Below are positions 59,490 through 64,000 of a stretch of 64,000 nucleotides of DNA, piece after piece (the first letter of the stretch is position 1; each line of letters starts with the position of its first letter). This DNA comes from Cutibacterium porci. Lineage in GTDB: Bacteria; Actinomycetota; Actinomycetes; Propionibacteriales; Propionibacteriaceae. A program made the position numbers and the translations under genes. Below the pieces are notes generated by a model. It was not told the DNA's origin. It worked only from the letters and a program-made list of their open reading frames with translations, and searched no databases. The DNA is taken from the NCBI RefSeq assembly GCF_009696315.1, contig NZ_VUMG01000001.1:310001-374000 (forward strand). Reading direction: 5' to 3'.

Positions 59490-60416
59490 GTGGCGCGTGG
59501 TAAAAGACGCTGGCGTTCCGTCGTCTATTTGCTACTCGGCATGGCGGTGCTCCTGGCCCCGGTGGTCGTGACTCAGATCAAGAACACCGAACAGGCCAGA
59601 ATTGCCGAAAACTATTCCAAGCACGTCGCACAACTGGACGGTTCTACACGGGCCACTCAGATACGGCGGGCTCACGAGTACAACCAAAAATTACAGAATG
59701 GGACGATTCGCGATCCTTGGGGTGAGCCTCCGGATACTGAATCGGCCCGGTATCGCGACTACTTGTCGCAGCTCAACCTCGATCAGGCCATGGCCAGAGT
59801 GCGGGTGCCGTCGGTAGGCATCGACTTGCCAGTGTATCACGGCACTTCGCAGCGAGTCTTGGCAGCCGGTGTCGGCCACTTGTACGGCACCGCGCTCCCG
59901 GTCGGGGGTGCGGGGACTCATAGTGTGCTCACCGGGCATACCGGCCTAGCGACGTTGACGATGTTTGACAACCTCACTCACGTACGGGTGGGGGACATCT
60001 TCTACGTCGATGTCATGGGCGAAACCTTGGCGTACAAGGTTGACCAGATCCGCGTTGTGGAACCAACGGACTTGGCTGCTGTCAGGCCGGTAAGTGGCCG
60101 CGATTACGCAACTTTGGTGACGTGTACCCCCTATGGCATCAATTCACACCGGCTGCTGGTGCGCGGAGTCAGAACGACTCCTGTACCGCCAGAGCCGGCA
60201 CAGCGTTACCACAGCCCGTGGCAGCCGTGGATGATTGCCGTGATGATCGTCGTCCTCCTCATCCTCATCTACCTCATTTACTGGTTGGTGTCGGGGCGGC
60301 GTCGCAGCAAGGATGACCAGACCAATGCTCTCCCGCGCAGGAGCGCAGGGGATATCGGTGCAGCAGAACTGTCGGAAACGACTGGTAAAGGTTGTGACGA
60401 CGTGAGGAAGGCATGA
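59490..60416 (+). CDS. class C (pilus-assembly) sortase
   Basis: A 308-residue sortase that polymerises pilin subunits. N-terminal membrane segment (VVYLLLGMAVLLAPVVV), then a lid-like region (IRDPWGEPPDTES), the catalytic His in SVLTGHTGLATLTMFDNL, the catalytic Cys in TLVTCTPYGINSHRLLVRG and its Arg. A second membrane segment near the C-terminus (MIAVMIVVLLILIYLIYWL) is characteristic of class C. The DPW motif in the lid region is also typical. The start is GTG at 59490 with GGGAGGAG in front. It stands between shaft and minor pilin genes. Confidence 0.95.
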   Translation: MARGKRRWRSVVYLLLGMAVLLAPVVVTQIKNTEQARIAENYSKHVAQLDGSTRATQIRRAHEYNQKLQNGTIRDPWGEPPDTESARYRDYLSQLNLDQAMARVRVPSVGIDLPVYHGTSQRVLAAGVGHLYGTALPVGGAGTHSVLTGHTGLATLTMFDNLTHVRVGDIFYVDVMGETLAYKVDQIRVVEPTDLAAVRPVSGRDYATLVTCTPYGINSHRLLVRGVRTTPVPPEPAQRYHSPWQPWMIAVMIVVLLILIYLIYWLVSGRRRSKDDQTNALPRRSAGDIGAAELSETTGKGCDDVRKA

Positions 60417-60419
60417 GCT

Positions 60420-61673
60420 ATGGGCACAGGGCATCGCGAGAGCCGTTGGCCTAGAATGAGCCTGCGCCGCTACACGAGGCACAGCGCCAGTTCGTGGTGG
60501 CTCGTGCGCTGCTCCCGCTGGGCTTATTCCCCTATACGCCGATGCAGCGCCGCGTTGGTCATAACGCTTCTCGCTGTGGCCGGGATTGGCGCGGGATCGA
60601 TTGCTCACGCCGCGCCTTATGAGAGCGCTGAAGGCAACACGCTGGTGCTGGTGAAGCACGAAGGCGAGGGCGACACTGCCGGCCAGGCTTTGGAAGGTAT
60701 TTCGTTTCAGATCAATCGAGTTCTCGACGTCTCGGCTACGTCGGCTGACGAGTTAGGCAAGTTGGTTGATGAGCACCCCGACGTCGTGACTCCGATGTCA
60801 AAGCATCGGCTAGGACCGGGCCATAAGGCGATCACTGATTCTGCCGGGCATGCCCGGGTTAGTGGACTTCCTGACGGGGTGTATCTGGTGCGAGAGCTAC
60901 CGTCACGGGTCGGCGATGTGTCGTACTCGGTGGCGAGTCCATTCCTCGTGGCACTGCCCAACCCCCAGGATCGTTCCGATACCGTCCGTGTGGCTTTGAA
61001 GAACCAACCCGTCTCAGTGCAGATCACAGCGTCGCCGTCCCACGTGGCACCGTGCAACAATGTGCATATCCGAGTCGCTGGCAGTGCGCCGGAACCGGAT
61101 GTTCGCGGCAAGCTGTACCGCTACGTCATGGTCCTGTCGATGGACCCAGCCTTGGTGGATCGACAGGCGCGGCGCGTGTGGATTAGCACGGGTCATACTC
61201 GCGTCGACCTGATCCGCAGTAAGGACTGGACGTCCCACGCTGATACGGCGACGGGATCGGTCGTTATCGAACTCACCGAGTCTGGGCTGGCCAAACTCGC
61301 TAATGCCCGCGTCGGAAACCCGCAGGTACGCGTCGAAGCTGACGCCGTCGCCACAGTCGGCTGTCGTACGGCCGGTGACAAGCAGTTGACGATGTCGGTG
61401 GGCTTATTCCCCGATGGTTGGCAGGTGCCGACCGATGTGGGTAGGTCGATTGATGCTGCTGCGTCGTCGGCGTCAACACACGTAATGGTGGCTGACGGCA
61501 GTGCCCAAGTTTTACCCGCTCCGGGCAAGTCCGGCGGGGCAAGGCCAGGTTTGAAGCTGCCGGTAACGGGTGCTATGGGGGCAGCAGGGGGGATCGGTGC
61601 TGTCCTTGTGACGGTGATTGTCGTGCTCTTCGTGGCCCGACCCGATCGGCGTGATAAGGAGAAGAACCAGTGA
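60420..61673 (+). CDS. minor (basal) pilin with LPVTG sorting signal
   Basis: Up to 417 residues. A long basic N-terminus precedes the signal helix (ALVITLLAVAGIGAGSIAHA); ATG at 60456 is an alternative start. The mature part begins with a pilin-type domain (LVLVKHEGEGDTAGQALEGISF, LPDGVYLVRELPS), ends in a Pro-rich linker, and carries the sorting signal LPVTG with hydrophobic helix and charged tail (RPDRRDKEK). It lacks a clear shaft-type lysine motif, so it likely anchors or terminates the fibre. GGAAGG lies upstream. The stop overlaps the next gene by four bases. Confidence 0.85.
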   Translation: MGTGHRESRWPRMSLRRYTRHSASSWWLVRCSRWAYSPIRRCSAALVITLLAVAGIGAGSIAHAAPYESAEGNTLVLVKHEGEGDTAGQALEGISFQINRVLDVSATSADELGKLVDEHPDVVTPMSKHRLGPGHKAITDSAGHARVSGLPDGVYLVRELPSRVGDVSYSVASPFLVALPNPQDRSDTVRVALKNQPVSVQITASPSHVAPCNNVHIRVAGSAPEPDVRGKLYRYVMVLSMDPALVDRQARRVWISTGHTRVDLIRSKDWTSHADTATGSVVIELTESGLAKLANARVGNPQVRVEADAVATVGCRTAGDKQLTMSVGLFPDGWQVPTDVGRSIDAAASSASTHVMVADGSAQVLPAPGKSGGARPGLKLPVTGAMGAAGGIGAVLVTVIVVLFVARPDRRDKEKNQ

Positions 61674-64000
61674 CCGGACGAATCTTTTCGCGACTCAGGA
61701 ATGTGTCGGCCGTCTTCCTGGCATTGCTTCTGGTCGCCACGATGGGACAACTCGGCCAGGCCGTCATCCCGGACGCTGCCACCTCTGCCGCAGCGGCGCC
61801 CGGATTCAAGGCTCCGGCAGCTAGTGGTTTGGCATCTAGCCAGGACAATTCGGCACAGAAGTGGGATTGGAATGGTTGCCAATTCCGCAGCCCGGAGGGC
61901 AGGAATGTTTTTGGCAATCCTGTGACAGGCAATCCTGCACCCCATATTTACGCGAACTCTTTATGCTGGATTGACTGGACGGGTGTCGATTTCAGCAAGG
62001 CCACGTCTACCACCCCACTTCACGTCCAACGGGTCTTTGGGAAGTATCGGTTGGACTTCGACCTGACGCGTCCCAAGATCAAGGAGAAAGTGTCCGGGGC
62101 ATGGGTTGACAGGGAACAAGTGGTAGAGGTTTCTGCCCATAATACGAATACCGGAAACTTCAGCGGCGATATCGGGACGTGGACCGGTTCAGCATTCGGC
62201 TGGAACATGTTTGGCGCATATCCTGGCGACACCAGTCGACCGGTGATTTTCTCCAATATGGACAAGCACCCAGGCGGGGGCGATCAGCAGCTAGTGCGGC
62301 TACGGCTCGCCAACATCAAACTCACAGACACCACTGATAATTCCGCCGTCAATAATTACACCCTGACGATGGCGGATACCGAGTCCACAACTTCTGGCGA
62401 GGGGCAGTCCGTCGACAACCTTGATGATGTGTACGGAAACAATGTCAAATATGCGATGTTGCCTTCCGGCGCTAAATGTACAGAAGGAAACTCTACTGTT
62501 GAGGATGGGTTACGTAGCCAAGGGTCTGGTCCCAGCTGGGAGTGGGGAAGATCGATCCTGAGTGATCCGGGAGCCAACCGAAAGAAGCGCGACTTTGTCT
62601 GTGTCAATGTCGGTTCCGGAAAAATGTTTGTGGCGACGACCAAAGCTCCCCAGCAACTTGAATTGTCGTCATGGACAAGTGCCCAGGAAGGAATCGGTCT
62701 GGCGATCAACTTCAGTCGGGTTTCGGGCAAAGTGAGCCAGCCCGATACTTCGTACGAGGAGGCTGTCACTGGTCAGAAAACGACGTTCAGTGTGGCTGCC
62801 AGGACGTCGGAGGGAAACTCCATTGATTTACCTCAGGACGGATCAGGTACTGCAGTAGCTCGGGAAACGTCTAACGATACTTTCTTGGCTCCACAAGGCG
62901 GCCTCATTTTCACATCGACGGCCACCGGCACCCAAGCTGATAAAGCGCTCTTACGGTATCGGCCGAAGTGGAGGTGCACGATTGGTGATGGAGTCTGGGA
63001 TATTGATGACCAGACTCAGCCTTCAGGTTTCACACTGGGCACTAACGGAGCGTCGAGCGAGCTCACCGTCACCAATAGCGTCAATCATGACAACGAGCCA
63101 GTCGATTGCCAAGTGACGTGGGCCAGTAGGTACAATCGCGCGCAGCTCAATGTTGGGAAGACCGTGCAGGGAGGTGCTGGCCAGTTTGCTTCTGTGCAGG
63201 GTCGTACCTACACGATCCACTACGACTGTGGCGACGGCACCGATCCCAGCCTCCCATTCCGCAAGGCAGACTTCGAAAGTGCGTACCCGGAGTCTGACCG
63301 TCAGGGCGGCTCCGATGGTGGGCAAGGTGTTTCGCTAACTGGAGATGTGAGTCTGTCTGCTGGTGACACGAAAACTCGTGATTTCATGCCGGCTGGGGCG
63401 TCGTGTGTCTTGTCGGAGACCTTTACTGATCCGAAGGCTCCCCCAGCTCCCCCCGGTCTTGGCCTCGACCAGACCTGGACAGGCCAGGGCGGTAGTGACA
63501 AGGTATCCGCCTCGGACACCAGTGTCACCGACGGTAACGGTACTTCGGTTACCCGTACTCGTGTTGTCACTTTGCAAAAGGTTGTCGCCGGGCAAAACTC
63601 CGGTTCGACGACCGCAGTGAACACCTATACCCAGCGCACGGGAACCTTGCATATTGACAAGGAACTCGTCAGCCCTAAAGGTGATGATGCTATTGATGCA
63701 TTGTTCAACGGCGCTGCATCTCGCACCTATGATTTCGATCTCATCTGTCCGGCGGCGAACTTCGATACGAAGTTCAGCCTCACCATCTCGAAGCGGGGGA
63801 GTAGCTATTCCAGCACTAAGACCGATGTGCAGGTTCCGGTAGCCGTTGACTGCTACCTCCATCCCCTTTCGGGCTTGAGCGCAAGTGAGAGCGCAAAGTT
63901 CGAATTTGAGGGGCGTGACGTTACGGTTAACGGTGGCCAGCCTATCCAGCCAGAGCCTGATAGCAGTGCATACAAGAGCGCGTATAAGCTGAGTCTGCCT
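61670..64000 (+). CDS. large surface protein, probable pilus tip adhesin (3' end missing)
   Basis: An open frame starting GTG at 61670 and running out of the window (777 codons, no stop). It overlaps the minor-pilin stop by four bases. A signal peptide (about 1-42, helix VFLALLLVATMGQLGQA) is followed by a large N-terminal adhesin-like domain with several Cys (NGCQFRSPEG, NSLCWIDWTG, GAKCTEGN, DFVCVNVGSG). Later repeats (LNVGKTVQGGAGQFASVQG, YTIHYDCGDGT; LHIDKELVSP, FDLICPAANF) resemble DUF5979-type stalk domains seen in actinobacterial surface proteins. Position last in a shaft-sortase-minor pilin set suggests the tip subunit. The C-terminal sorting signal is not visible. Confidence 0.82.
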   Translation, partial: MTGRIFSRLRNVSAVFLALLLVATMGQLGQAVIPDAATSAAAAPGFKAPAASGLASSQDNSAQKWDWNGCQFRSPEGRNVFGNPVTGNPAPHIYANSLCWIDWTGVDFSKATSTTPLHVQRVFGKYRLDFDLTRPKIKEKVSGAWVDREQVVEVSAHNTNTGNFSGDIGTWTGSAFGWNMFGAYPGDTSRPVIFSNMDKHPGGGDQQLVRLRLANIKLTDTTDNSAVNNYTLTMADTESTTSGEGQSVDNLDDVYGNNVKYAMLPSGAKCTEGNSTVEDGLRSQGSGPSWEWGRSILSDPGANRKKRDFVCVNVGSGKMFVATTKAPQQLELSSWTSAQEGIGLAINFSRVSGKVSQPDTSYEEAVTGQKTTFSVAARTSEGNSIDLPQDGSGTAVARETSNDTFLAPQGGLIFTSTATGTQADKALLRYRPKWRCTIGDGVWDIDDQTQPSGFTLGTNGASSELTVTNSVNHDNEPVDCQVTWASRYNRAQLNVGKTVQGGAGQFASVQGRTYTIHYDCGDGTDPSLPFRKADFESAYPESDRQGGSDGGQGVSLTGDVSLSAGDTKTRDFMPAGASCVLSETFTDPKAPPAPPGLGLDQTWTGQGGSDKVSASDTSVTDGNGTSVTRTRVVTLQKVVAGQNSGSTTAVNTYTQRTGTLHIDKELVSPKGDDAIDALFNGAASRTYDFDLICPAANFDTKFSLTISKRGSSYSSTKTDVQVPVAVDCYLHPLSGLSASESAKFEFEGRDVTVNGGQPIQPEPDSSAYKSAYKLSLP

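Overview
The window looks like a chromosomal segment of a high-GC Gram-positive actinobacterium. The gene mix best fits the Propionibacteriaceae, most likely Cutibacterium/Propionibacterium: skin-type glycan and fatty-acid genes, a class C sortase pilus locus, and B12 and thiamine riboswitches. The genus is an inference from gene content and base composition; no marker gene here proves it. No rRNA or complete insertion sequence was seen, and there is one tRNA (Ala, TGC).

Layout. (1) 1-4578: an FtsX-type ABC permease (cut by the left edge), its ATPase, a NarL-type response regulator and a small membrane protein, all on the minus strand. (2) 4701-18975: a sugar-uptake and glycan-degradation island. 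A binding-protein ABC importer faces a DeoR-type regulator. Behind the regulator lies a run of overlapping genes for a GH4 enzyme, a GH38 alpha-mannosidase, an alkaline-phosphatase-superfamily protein, a HAD phosphatase and a GH125 exo-alpha-mannosidase, followed by a convergent GH20 hexosaminidase and a divergent PfkB kinase. None of the enzymes has an export signal, so mannose/GlcNAc-rich oligosaccharides are probably imported and dismantled in the cytoplasm. (3) 18994-20364: a histidine kinase in the same orientation as the distant response regulator; the island may have split a kinase/regulator/ABC operon. (4) 20550-33220: galE; a TetR/MMPL/YhgE-Pip export cassette with four operator-like repeats; an aldehyde dehydrogenase; a ClC channel; glycogen phosphorylase.

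(5) 33285-41269: a SatD-family gene with a frameshifted membrane partner and a 20-bp palindrome; phosphofructokinase; a membrane-anchored copper nitrite reductase coupled to a Cys-rich regulator; a small acetyltransferase; catalase. (6) 41359-46345: a heterodimeric ABC exporter downstream of a cobalamin riboswitch and a decayed cobN remnant, next to a probable alpha-ribazole kinase (CblS). (7) 46379-52777: oleate hydratase, then a TPP-riboswitch operon: thiD-tenA fusion, MFS transporter, thiM, thiE. (8) 52778-54896: a gene-poor decaying stretch with an AbiEi-like gene, repeats, a frameshifted membrane-protein relic and tRNA-Ala. (9) 55026-57658: a pair of M16 peptidase-family genes, one with and one without the zinc motif. 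(10) 57983-64000: a sortase-assembled pilus operon of shaft pilin, class C sortase, LPXTG-type minor pilin and a large tip-adhesin-like protein that runs off the right edge.

Coding starts were picked from visible ribosome-binding sites, ATGA overlaps and family start positions. Where the choice is uncertain the entry says so.
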